A DNA stretch of 64,000 bases, taken from Oscillospiraceae bacterium. GTDB taxonomy: Bacteria > Bacillota > Clostridia > Oscillospirales > Ruminococcaceae. Position 1 is the stretch's first letter. The number at the start of each line of letters is the position of its first letter. Shown here piece by piece: positions 25,668 through 32,564 of this stretch. The notes beneath the pieces were generated by a model that saw only the letters and a list, made by a program, of their open reading frames with translations, made no database searches and had not been told where the DNA came from. The stretch spans positions 1 through 64,000 of the forward strand of contig JAEEIA010000017.1 in NCBI GenBank assembly GCA_016281125.1, written 5' to 3'. The position numbers were made by a program, and so were the translations under genes.

Positions 25668-25700
25668 AAACCGCCCGCTTGGATGAAAAGCGGGCGGTTT
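25668..25700 (+). terminator. Intrinsic terminator of the LRR-dockerin gene
   Basis: A 13-bp stem, AAACCGCCCGCTT with its complement, followed by TCTAATG. The symmetrical arms may serve both strands. Confidence 0.8.
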
Positions 25701-25739
25701 TCTAATGCCTATGGACTTTCCGGATCAGAGCAAAAGTGC

Positions 25740-27218
25740 TTAATACCCTGCGTCTGTCAGGAACTGTTCGGGCGTTTTATGTGCTTTATGCAGCTTATAA
25801 ACCCATGTTTTCATATTTTTATCTGTCAAACCGCTGGGAAAGAAGTTTGCAATTCGTTTTTTCATAGCTGTATCCGCACTGTTTTTGACGCCGTCAAGGT
25901 TCCAGTCACCGTCCAGAACACCGTCGCTGTTGCTGTCCGTATAGGCAGCAGTATTCTTGGCTGCTTTCCACGCGACCTCTCCTGCATCTAAATATTCCTG
26001 CCTTGCAGCATTATTATCCTTGCGCAATAAAGCTTCATTCAGTTCTATTCCGCAGTTTTTATAGATCGAGTCCATTTGTTCCATTTGCTTTCTTGTTTTC
26101 ATAAAATAAGTATATGTCAAGTTTCCGCCGCTTGTTTCATCCCATGTAACATCAATGTAATACCATTTTCCTCCGATTTTTGCCAGATTCCAGGAATGTT
26201 CAGAACCTTTTGTATCCTGATACAGAATATACGAATCAATATGGGCTGCCGTCAGCAGTCTTTGATACGCACGCGCAAATGCGTGGCAGACTCCCTCACC
26301 GACCCAGTTTGTCAGCCCGTAGCTCATGAACAGGTTATCTGATGTCTGATATTCAATATTTTTTTCATCCTTGGGTTCGTCGAATTTTGTTCCCGTTGTC
26401 ATGTAGCCACAGTTACTGATCATCCAGTCGTGAAGCTGGCGGGCATGAATCGCGTCGCTCGTGCCGGCAACCAGTTCAGTCTTGATGATATAATTAATAA
26501 GCTTGTTGCTGTAATCCTTCATAAACTTGATATTGTCGCTTCTCATCATAAACAGCTCAATCAGCTTTTTCACATCTTTGTCTTGCGTAATCGCAGGCTT
26601 TCCGTTTGTACCGGTGCTGACAACAGTAATATTGTTGATCTTTGTCAGAGATGTGCAGTTATTAAATGAACCTTTGGCCGGTAATTCCGAACTGCTTGAG
26701 GCGGCACGAGAACAATTCGGATTCATGATAATGTTTTCCAGTGCAGTGCAGTTATTAAAGGCATAGTTATAAATCTTTGCGGCACCTTGGATCTCAGCTT
26801 TTTTGAGCTTTGTGCAGTAGTTGAATGCAAACGCCTTTATTTTCGTTACACTAGAGGGAATCACGATTTCAGTCAGCGAATAACAACCATGAAACGCATT
26901 TGTTTCGATTGTTTTGATTGTGCTGGGGATTTTAACAGATTGAATTCTGGTATTTTCAAAGGCTTCCTTCCCGATTGTTGTGACTGTTTTGCCGCCGCGT
27001 TTTTCGGGAATCTCAGGTTTCACATCACTGCCGATATATTTGACTATTGTCGCCACGCTGGAACCGGATTCGTAGGAATATCTCCAGTCTCCTTCAGTTT
27101 TGGTTGTGGCCGCCTCCGCAACGATCTCCGCCTGTTCAAAAAAAACGGGCGGGAAAGCCGTGACGGAAAAGCCCATCAGGGCTGCCGAGAGTAGAGAGAT
27201 GATTCTGCGATGTTTCAT
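25740..27218 (-). CDS. Secreted LRR-transglutaminase-like protein with dockerin-like C terminus
   Basis: The start is MKHRRIISLLSAALMG at 27218, with AAGGAGGATACACT upstream. The frame reaches back to 27377 without a site and runs into the promoter. The 492-residue protein has a signal peptide, four or so BspA-type LRRs (about 75-190), and a transglutaminase-like domain with Cys311 in GEGVCHAF, His341 in SEHSWN and Asp356 in YIDVTWDE: a complete triad. The end contains DGDWNLDGVKNSADTAMKKRI, like one Ca-binding dockerin repeat. It may cross-link or cleave cell-surface proteins. A similar end on the adjacent LRR protein suggests a shared scaffold. Confidence 0.85.
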   Translation of the reverse strand: MKHRRIISLLSAALMGFSVTAFPPVFFEQAEIVAEAATTKTEGDWRYSYESGSSVATIVKYIGSDVKPEIPEKRGGKTVTTIGKEAFENTRIQSVKIPSTIKTIETNAFHGCYSLTEIVIPSSVTKIKAFAFNYCTKLKKAEIQGAAKIYNYAFNNCTALENIIMNPNCSRAASSSSELPAKGSFNNCTSLTKINNITVVSTGTNGKPAITQDKDVKKLIELFMMRSDNIKFMKDYSNKLINYIIKTELVAGTSDAIHARQLHDWMISNCGYMTTGTKFDEPKDEKNIEYQTSDNLFMSYGLTNWVGEGVCHAFARAYQRLLTAAHIDSYILYQDTKGSEHSWNLAKIGGKWYYIDVTWDETSGGNLTYTYFMKTRKQMEQMDSIYKNCGIELNEALLRKDNNAARQEYLDAGEVAWKAAKNTAAYTDSNSDGVLDGDWNLDGVKNSADTAMKKRIANFFPSGLTDKNMKTWVYKLHKAHKTPEQFLTDAGY

Positions 27219-27340
27219 AGTGTATCCTCCTTGATAAATAAATAATATTCCAACCGCAGAAAAACCTCTGCGGTATGGTTTCGTGGTGTGATGTGATTGA
27301 GGAATTGTTTTATTCGGTTTGCGCATTACTCCGACAACAT
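27219..27340 (-). other. Leader of the LRR-transglutaminase gene with a hairpin
   Basis: ACCGCAGA and TCTGCGGT arms at about 27255-27275 form a small hairpin about 40 bases before the start. No coding frame is seen. Confidence 0.45.
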
Positions 27341-27369
27341 TATTATAAAGCAGCAACTTTATTCTGTCA
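27341..27369 (-). promoter_or_regulatory. Sigma-A promoter of the LRR-transglutaminase gene
   Basis: Minus strand TTGACA, 17 bases, TATAAT. Confidence 0.85.
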
Positions 27370-27476
27370 AGGTGCAAATCGGAACATTATGTATAATATG
27401 CAAAATGCGGTTCCGGATTTGTGCAAATTGTCAGAAGAAACGCCGGTTCGATTCGCTTCCATGAATCCGGGCGCTG

Positions 27477-27617
27477 TCCCATGTTTCGCAAAGCGAAACT
27501 GTGCGGTTTGCCATCAGCAAACATGTGCCTCCGTTATAAGGCCATGCGATGCAGTCGAAGTATAAACTTTTTTGCCGCTCTCCCATTGAAATTCACCTGA
27601 TAATATGCTATAATAAA
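27477..27617 (+). repeat. Copy 2 of the dispersed promoter-bearing intergenic element
   Basis: Plus strand: TTTCGCAAAGCGAAACTGTG, a TTTGCCATCAGCAAA hairpin, CATGTGCCTCCG, then CTCTCCCATTGAAA and ATATGCTATAAT. It is homologous to the reverse complement of 5575-5710. It ends in the promoter of the GNAT gene. Confidence 0.65.
27586..27614 (+). promoter_or_regulatory. Sigma-A promoter of the GNAT gene
   Basis: TTGAAA, 17-base spacer, TATAAT, 200 bases upstream of the coding start. Confidence 0.75.
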
Positions 27618-27704
27618 AATACGCCGGAAACACCGCCGGCCGCAGATGCAAAGGATGATCCCGCCGCAAGGCTGATCATAAATCTTTATTATAGGAGCGT
27701 ATTG

Positions 27705-27740
27705 TTTGAAACATTACAACACACCGGAGATTGTCGGCTG
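27705..27740 (+). CDS. Candidate 11-residue leader peptide before the GNAT gene
   Basis: A TTG start with AGGAG 8 bases upstream encodes MKHYNTPEIVG and stops at TGA, three bases before a strong hairpin. Position and spacing are those of attenuation leader peptides. There is no other support. Confidence 0.35.
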
Positions 27741-27774
27741 ACCGGGAGGTTTTCTGACAATCACAAACCTCCCG
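27729..27774 (+). promoter_or_regulatory. Competing hairpins in the GNAT leader
   Basis: Stem A pairs GATTGTC (27729-27735) with GACAATC (27756-27762). Stem B pairs CGGGAGGTTT (27743-27752) with AAACCTCCCG (27765-27774). The arms interleave, so they form either alternative structures or a pseudoknot. Stem B has no T-run, so transcription termination is doubtful; control of translation is more likely. Confidence 0.45.
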
Positions 27775-27816
27775 CTGAACAGCATTGCAGTCAACAATTT
27801 TCAGGAGGATTAAATA

Positions 27817-28443
27817 ATGGAATCAAATGACTATCAGATTCGTTTGGAAAAACCGGAAGATTACCGTGCTGTCGAGCATCTCGTCAGAGAGGCATTCTGG
27901 AACGTCTACCGTCCCGGATGCAGCGAGCATTATGTCATTCATGTGCTGCGCGATGACCCGGCATTTGTTCCGGAGCTGGACTTCGTCATGGAGCAGAACG
28001 GCAGACTGATCGGGCAGAACATGTTCATGAAAACGATCATCGAGGCCGACGGCGGACGCACGGTTGACGTTCTGACGATGGGGCCGATCGGCATTGCCCC
28101 CGGCCTCCAGCGGAAAGGCTATGGCAAGATTCTGCTGGATTATTCATTGGAACAGGCTGCCGCACTTGGATTCGGCGCTGTGCTGTTTGAGGGCAATATC
28201 GCCTTTTACGGCAACAGCGGCTTCGATTACGCAAGCAAATTCGGAATCCGCTATCACGATTTGCCGGAGGACGCAGACGCGTCGTTTTTCCTCTGCAAAG
28301 AGCTGATTCCGGGCTATCTTGACAGCGTGACCGGCGTGTACCAGACTCCGTCCGGCTACTACGTCGATGATGCTGATGTCGAGGCGTTTGACAAGGATTT
28401 TCCGGAGAAGGAAAAGCTGAAACTCCCCGGACAGATTTTCTGA
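27817..28443 (+). CDS. GNAT-family N-acetyltransferase
   Basis: The 208-residue cytoplasmic protein has the GNAT order: IRLEKPEDYRAVEHLVREAF at the start, a GPIGIAPGLQRKGYGKILLDYSL acetyl-CoA-binding motif A (about 90-110), and AVLFEGNIAFYGNSGFDYAS motif B. The length and the EAFWNVYRPGCSEHYV insert resemble the YhbS-like subgroup. The substrate is unknown. TTCAGGAGGATTAAATA gives a strong ribosome binding site. Its 200-base leader with a candidate leader peptide suggests induction by ribosome stalling, as for some resistance genes, but no drug substrate can be read from the sequence. Confidence 0.88.
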   Translation: MESNDYQIRLEKPEDYRAVEHLVREAFWNVYRPGCSEHYVIHVLRDDPAFVPELDFVMEQNGRLIGQNMFMKTIIEADGGRTVDVLTMGPIGIAPGLQRKGYGKILLDYSLEQAAALGFGAVLFEGNIAFYGNSGFDYASKFGIRYHDLPEDADASFFLCKELIPGYLDSVTGVYQTPSGYYVDDADVEAFDKDFPEKEKLKLPGQIF

Positions 28444-28452
28444 ACGAACAAA

Positions 28453-28482
28453 AACAGCAGGAACCGAAAGGCTCCTGCTGTT
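28453..28482 (+). terminator. Intrinsic terminator of the GNAT gene
   Basis: Arms AACAGCAGGA and TCCTGCTGTT, followed by GCTTTTTT. Confidence 0.88.
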
Positions 28483-28666
28483 GCTTTTTTCATATCCCCG
28501 TTCCCGCCCGGACGTCACTGACAGCATGGTAATAACTGTGCAGAATGCCGTGTTCCGCTGTGCAGTTTTGCAGAATGCATTGTCACAAGCAGAATTCAGA
28601 CCGAAGTCTATGCGGACTTATACTCAGCCGCGGAGCTGCCGTCCACCTGACGTCCCGCCAAATTGT

Positions 28667-29131
28667 TTACGGTTTCGTTTCTATCAGTTCAACAGTCCAG
28701 TTCAGCTCCTGAAGCAGCTCCTCATTCTGCCGGATTTCCTTTGCCAGCAGATCGAGTTCCTTTTGCAGCTTCCGGACATTGACGCTGCTTTCAATCCGGA
28801 TTTCCGTCTTGGAATACCGCGGCGCAAGGCTGCTCGCCTCATTCAGAAAGCCGCGCATAATCCGGCTTTTCTGCATCAGCGCATCCCGGTGCGCAATCCG
28901 TTCCGTAATCGTTTTGCCCTCATGAACCGTCTGTGCATTTGTCAGGTTGATCTGTGCAATCAGCTTTTCCTGTTCCGCAACAGCCGCGTCCAGTGCCGCC
29001 AGAAGCTCCGCGGGAGATTCCGTCGGCTTCTCGCCCTCCTGCACGCGTGCATTGTTATTGAGCCGGTTTTCCAGATCCGAGATCTGCGTTTGCAGATCAG
29101 CCCGGCGCATCAGTGCTGCTGCCAGTTTCAT
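28667..29131 (-). CDS. DIP1984-family protein
   Basis: The 154-residue protein starts MKLAAALMRRADLQTQISDLENRLNNNARVQEGE, which is the signature start of DIP1984 (septicolysin-like) proteins, and is largely coiled coil. Function is uncertain; the septicolysin label in databases is weakly founded. GAAAGGAGCGCAGT precedes the start. It lies 15 bases after the DUF4317 gene and is probably co-transcribed with it. No signal peptide. Confidence 0.8.
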   Translation of the reverse strand: MKLAAALMRRADLQTQISDLENRLNNNARVQEGEKPTESPAELLAALDAAVAEQEKLIAQINLTNAQTVHEGKTITERIAHRDALMQKSRIMRGFLNEASSLAPRYSKTEIRIESSVNVRKLQKELDLLAKEIRQNEELLQELNWTVELIETKP

Positions 29132-29146
29132 ACTGCGCTCCTTTCA

Positions 29147-30316
29147 TCAGCTGTCCCACGGCGTCTGTGCATCGGGATCGAGCACGCCGGGAACCTTCAG
29201 ATCATAGCCGTTGACCTCAATCAGCGCTTCGTCCAGCTCAATAACCATGCAGTGCCGCCCGTTGATCTTATCGAGCCGCACCTTGTCCTTGGCGCTGTTC
29301 TTGACGTTGACAACGATCTCCGGCGTCTTGATCACCGTTTTGGAGGAAACCAAGCGCTCCGGCTTGAGCGTCGATTCCACATGCTCCTCAAATACCTTTT
29401 CGGTATCGACCAGCTTTTCCTCAGGCACGCCCGATTCCGCGAGCAGCCGGTGCAGGATCCGCCCCGTAACCTCCGTCGGCGCATCGTCGGTCTTGTTCTT
29501 CGCAACAATCTCGTTCAGCTTTTCGTTGACGGCCGTCACCGTTTCATATGTCAGATCATCCCCGAGCAGAGAACCGAGCACATTCTTCATGTCCGCCTGA
29601 TCCTCCTCGACCGTGGTTTCAACATCACACTCCAGAAACGCATCTATGAGCTTTTCATTCGGCGTATTCGGCGTTTTCGTATAGTACAGAACATGGTGAA
29701 CATCCGTCGCACGGTCAGAAAACACCGGGAAGAAGAAGCCGTCTGCGGGCGCCTTGCTGATGACGGCATTCGGATTCTCCTGCCGCAAGATCTCGTCGTC
29801 GAACTGGTTATACACCAGCATGCCCTCCGTTTTTGCAATCGGACAAAGCGCCGCGACGAGATACCGGAACACCTGATCCGTAAAATCGGTTTCCAGCTCG
29901 TCCATTTTATTTTTCCGCGGCGGATTATACTGGCAATACGCCATAAGCACCGCATAAGGCGCATCAGAATCGACCTGCTCCGCAAGTCTACCAAGGAATT
30001 GCAGCGCAACATCCTCCTGTTTCAGCTCCGATGCAAGCAGCTTGGTCAGGAAGGCCTGTGCGCCGTCCTCGCCGTAGGCATGATTCCGGAACGGCAGCTC
30101 AGAACTCTGCTTGCCGATGTTGACGTTCAGCACCTTCTTCATGGTTTCATACAGAATCTGGCTTTCCGGCGATGCAATGGACGAAGCATTGCGCAGACAC
30201 ACACCGCGCACATTGCGCTGACTGTCAATAAACGCCGTCAGCACGCGATCCATCGTAAAATATTTTGCTTCCGGATTAAAATGATTCCGGATTTCATTGA
30301 GTTCCTTGCGGTTCAT
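29147..30316 (-). CDS. DUF4317 protein
   Basis: The 389-residue protein starts MNRKELNEIRNHFNPEAKYFTMDRVLTAFID, the typical DUF4317 opening common in Clostridia. It is soluble, with alternating alpha and beta segments and no recognised catalytic motif. The family has no known function. The start has GAAGGAGACATCC upstream. It is first of a two-gene unit with the DIP1984 gene. Confidence 0.85.
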   Translation of the reverse strand: MNRKELNEIRNHFNPEAKYFTMDRVLTAFIDSQRNVRGVCLRNASSIASPESQILYETMKKVLNVNIGKQSSELPFRNHAYGEDGAQAFLTKLLASELKQEDVALQFLGRLAEQVDSDAPYAVLMAYCQYNPPRKNKMDELETDFTDQVFRYLVAALCPIAKTEGMLVYNQFDDEILRQENPNAVISKAPADGFFFPVFSDRATDVHHVLYYTKTPNTPNEKLIDAFLECDVETTVEEDQADMKNVLGSLLGDDLTYETVTAVNEKLNEIVAKNKTDDAPTEVTGRILHRLLAESGVPEEKLVDTEKVFEEHVESTLKPERLVSSKTVIKTPEIVVNVKNSAKDKVRLDKINGRHCMVIELDEALIEVNGYDLKVPGVLDPDAQTPWDS

Positions 30317-30397
30317 GGATGTCTCCTTCTTCTCTCTCGGGAATAAGCAATATCATTACAAACAAAGATGCCGCCGAAAACCGACGGCAATCCGTTT

Positions 30398-30595
30398 TTA
30401 CTCTGCAACGGCAGCATTCAGCTTTGCGACCATCTCGTCTGCGCTGACGCCGTGTACCGCACAAGCATCCTCCAGCGACTCGCCGCGGGAAGCGGGGCAG
30501 CCGAGGCAGTGCATGCCCATTTCCATGAAATAGGGCGCAGTCTGCGGTGCCATATCGAGAATGTCACCGATCAGCATATCTTTGGTAATTTCCAT
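30398..30595 (-). CDS. DUF1858 small redox-type protein
   Basis: The 65-residue protein MEITKDMLIGDILDMAPQ...YFMEMGMHCLGCPAS matches DUF1858 with its conserved HCxGC pair. Such domains occur alone or with hydroxylamine-reductase-like and hybrid-cluster proteins and may bind a metal or act in redox. AAAGGATGATTACA sets the start; the ATG nine bases earlier abuts the Shine-Dalgarno. It lies 36 bases after the terminator of the zinc-ribbon gene. Confidence 0.85.
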   Translation of the reverse strand: MEITKDMLIGDILDMAPQTAPYFMEMGMHCLGCPASRGESLEDACAVHGVSADEMVAKLNAAVAE

Positions 30596-30630
30596 TGTAA
30601 TCATCCTTTCATCATCCGGGGAAATAAAAA

Positions 30631-30654
30631 GGGCGCAGTCTGTGCCGCGCCCTT
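30631..30654 (-). terminator. Terminator of the zinc-ribbon gene
   Basis: Arms AGGGCGC and GCGCCCT, followed on the minus strand by TTTTATTT. Confidence 0.75.
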
Positions 30655-30664
30655 CTGTTCTGAA

Positions 30665-30946
30665 TTAGTCCTGCTGGCTCTTCATCTGTGCATAGCACTC
30701 GCTGCAGTAAACCGGGCGATCCTCACGCGGACGGAACGGCACCTGAGCCTCCTTGCCGCAGTTTGCACATGTCGCGGTGAAATACTCACGCTCAGTCTTA
30801 CCGGCATTCTTTCTTGCGTCGCGGCAAGCCTTGCACTTCTTCGGATCGTTTGCAAAGCCTTTCTCAGCATAAAACTCCTGCTCGCCGGCGGTGAACACGA
30901 ACTCCTGTCCGCACTCATTGCATACTAAGGTTCTGTCTTCGTACAT
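30665..30946 (-). CDS. Double zinc-ribbon protein
   Basis: The 93-residue protein starts MYEDRTLVCNECGQEFVFTAGEQEFYAEKGF, the zf-trcl type ribbon, with its second pair in KKCKACRDAR. A second CxxC ribbon follows (FTATCANCGKEAQVPFRP, VYCSECY). CxxC-tRCL proteins are frequent in Clostridia near sigma or stress genes; function is unknown. The start has GAGGAAAATTCAA upstream. The upstream extension to 31009 has no site and overlaps a degenerate repeat. Confidence 0.85.
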   Translation of the reverse strand: MYEDRTLVCNECGQEFVFTAGEQEFYAEKGFANDPKKCKACRDARKNAGKTEREYFTATCANCGKEAQVPFRPREDRPVYCSECYAQMKSQQD

Positions 30947-30999
30947 TTGAATTTTCCTCGATTCTTGAAATTTGGACCTCGACGGAATTACGCCATCAC

Positions 31000-31045
31000 A
31001 GTTGCACATGTTTCGCCTGCGGGCATTGCCCTGAAGCGAACCGGG
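31000..31045. repeat. Possible degenerate third copy of the hairpin part of the dispersed element
   Basis: CACATGTTTCGCCTGCGGGC and later AAGCGAA resemble the hairpin block at 5659-5700, but without the promoter part. Similarity is weak. Confidence 0.3.
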
Positions 31046-31098
31046 TTGCAGGTGAAGAATTGCACATGCTGGAAGAAATGCAGCCGGGTCATCGAATA

Positions 31099-31121
31099 AA
31101 TGGAAGGGCTTTCCCCCGCCT
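31099..31121 (-). terminator. Possible terminator of the sigma factor gene
   Basis: Arms GGAAGG and CCTTCC; on the minus strand it is followed by ATTTATTC, a weak tail. Confidence 0.4.
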
Positions 31122-31162
31122 TCCGTTTCAGGGGCAGTCAGCCGGACTGCGGCGGGCGTACC

Positions 31163-31798
31163 TCAGGGTTCTGCCTGCGGATCCGCGGCCGTATCCTTTT
31201 GGCTCCATACGGCACGGAGCTTGCGTCTGGAACGCTGAATCGCGTTGTCAACGCTCTTTGCAGAAACCTGCAAAATCGCAGCAATTTCCTCATAGGAATG
31301 GCCGCTGACAGAAAGCCAGAAGATCTCACGCTCCTGTGTGCTGAGCACATCTGCGACCTGCTGATACAGCGCGGAGGCTTCTTCCTTTTCCAGGACGATT
31401 TCCTCGGGCGTTTCAGCCTGATCGGCCAGCGTTTCTGCCATCTGATTCTCCGGATCATCCAAAGACACATCCGGCAGATCGGAGCCTGCTCTTTTTTCAG
31501 CGTATTCCTTCCGGAAAAGATTCCGCATCCGGTTGCGGATGCAAACCGCTGCAAAGGTACGAAACCCGGCGGGCTGATCCTGCGAGTAAGCAGCGACAGC
31601 GGCAAGCAGTCCGAACATTCCCTCCTGCGCATAGTCCTCGGCATCCGCCGCATTCACGGCAAAGGATTTCGCCATACTGACGACCGTAGGACGGTAGCGT
31701 TCAAAAAGAACCTCAAAAGCCCGCGGCTGATCTGTACACACAGATACCAACGCTTCATCCGGCATACTGCGAAGCATTTCAACAGAGAACGAATCCAT
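31163..31798 (-). CDS. RNA polymerase sigma-70 family factor, SigH-like
   Basis: The 211-residue protein has sigma region 2 (AFEVLFERYRPTVVSMAKSF..., DAEDYAQEGMFGLLAAVAAYSQDQPAGFRTFAAVCIRNRM) and region 4 (LSTQEREIFWLSVSGHSYEEIAAILQVSAKSVDNAIQRSRRKL) separated by an acidic linker. DYAQEGMFGLLAAV and FRTFAAVCIRNRM are as in SigH/SigI-type factors of spore formers. Its targets cannot be read here. A consensus promoter lies about 90 bases upstream; AGGTTCAGC is near the start. The protein is shorter than primary sigma factors and lacks region 1. Confidence 0.88.
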   Translation of the reverse strand: MDSFSVEMLRSMPDEALVSVCTDQPRAFEVLFERYRPTVVSMAKSFAVNAADAEDYAQEGMFGLLAAVAAYSQDQPAGFRTFAAVCIRNRMRNLFRKEYAEKRAGSDLPDVSLDDPENQMAETLADQAETPEEIVLEKEEASALYQQVADVLSTQEREIFWLSVSGHSYEEIAAILQVSAKSVDNAIQRSRRKLRAVWSQKDTAADPQAEP

Positions 31799-31883
31799 GC
31801 TGAACCTCCCCGCAGCATTGAAGCCGTACCGTCAAAAACCGAGACTGCCGCAGAACCGGCAGCACGGTGTATGACCTATTATC

Positions 31884-31912
31884 ATCATACCCGAAAGCTG
31901 AACATTTGTCAA
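31884..31912 (-). promoter_or_regulatory. Sigma-A promoter of the sigma factor gene
   Basis: Minus strand TTGACA, 17 bases, TATGAT. Confidence 0.82.
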
Positions 31913-31994
31913 GCATAATCCTGCTCTCAGCAGGAAAAACGGCGTTTTGAACAGCTTTCAACAATCTGATTCGGCAATTAAGACAAATTCCGGA

Positions 31995-32558
31995 TCATCC
32001 GGCAAATTCTGCCCTGCCGTCGCGGAACAGATTGCCGCCTTTGGAATCAATCGCAACGAGCAGCGGAAACTCCGACAGCTCCAGTCGCTTGACCGATTCA
32101 CAGCCGAGGTCGTCATATGCGATGACCTCGCATTTTGTGATATGCGCAGCCGCGAGTGCGCCCGCACCGCCGACAGCGCAGAAATATACTGCATGATTGC
32201 GCTCGATTGCGTCACAGACAGCCTGTGAACGCTCACCCTTTCCAATCATGGCCAGCAGGCCGTTGTCGAGCAGCATCGGCGCATAGGGATCCATTCTGCC
32301 AGAGGTCGTCGGGCCGCACGCCCCGATGGGACGTCCGGGCGGCGCGGCAGTCGGCCCCGCATAGTAGATGACGGCATCCTTCAGCGGAAACGGCAGCGCA
32401 TCGACGCCCTGCTCCTTCATGGCAGCAGTCAGACGCTTATGTGCCGCATCGCGGGAGGTGTACACCGTACCCGAAAGAATCACCCGATCACCGGCGCGGA
32501 GAACCTGACGCTCTCTGACAAGCGCCGGCAGATCGGAAACATTGCATTGATATTCCAT
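31995..32558 (-). CDS. Class I fumarase/tartrate dehydratase beta-subunit
   Basis: The 187-residue protein has the beta-subunit signature AGDRVILSGTVYTSRDAAHKRL, YYAGPTAAPPGRPIGACGPTTSGRMDPYAPMLLDNGL and IGKGERS. It normally pairs with an alpha subunit carrying the 4Fe-4S cluster, to hydrate fumarate or dehydrate tartrate. The alpha gene is not next to it. The start is the ATG at 32558, six bases after the stop of the coiled-coil gene; the Shine-Dalgarno (GGAAC) is weak, so coupling to the upstream gene is likely. The pairing with a DivIVA-like gene is unusual. Confidence 0.88.
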   Translation of the reverse strand: MEYQCNVSDLPALVRERQVLRAGDRVILSGTVYTSRDAAHKRLTAAMKEQGVDALPFPLKDAVIYYAGPTAAPPGRPIGACGPTTSGRMDPYAPMLLDNGLLAMIGKGERSQAVCDAIERNHAVYFCAVGGAGALAAAHITKCEVIAYDDLGCESVKRLELSEFPLLVAIDSKGGNLFRDGRAEFAG

Positions 32559-32564
32559 GAACAA

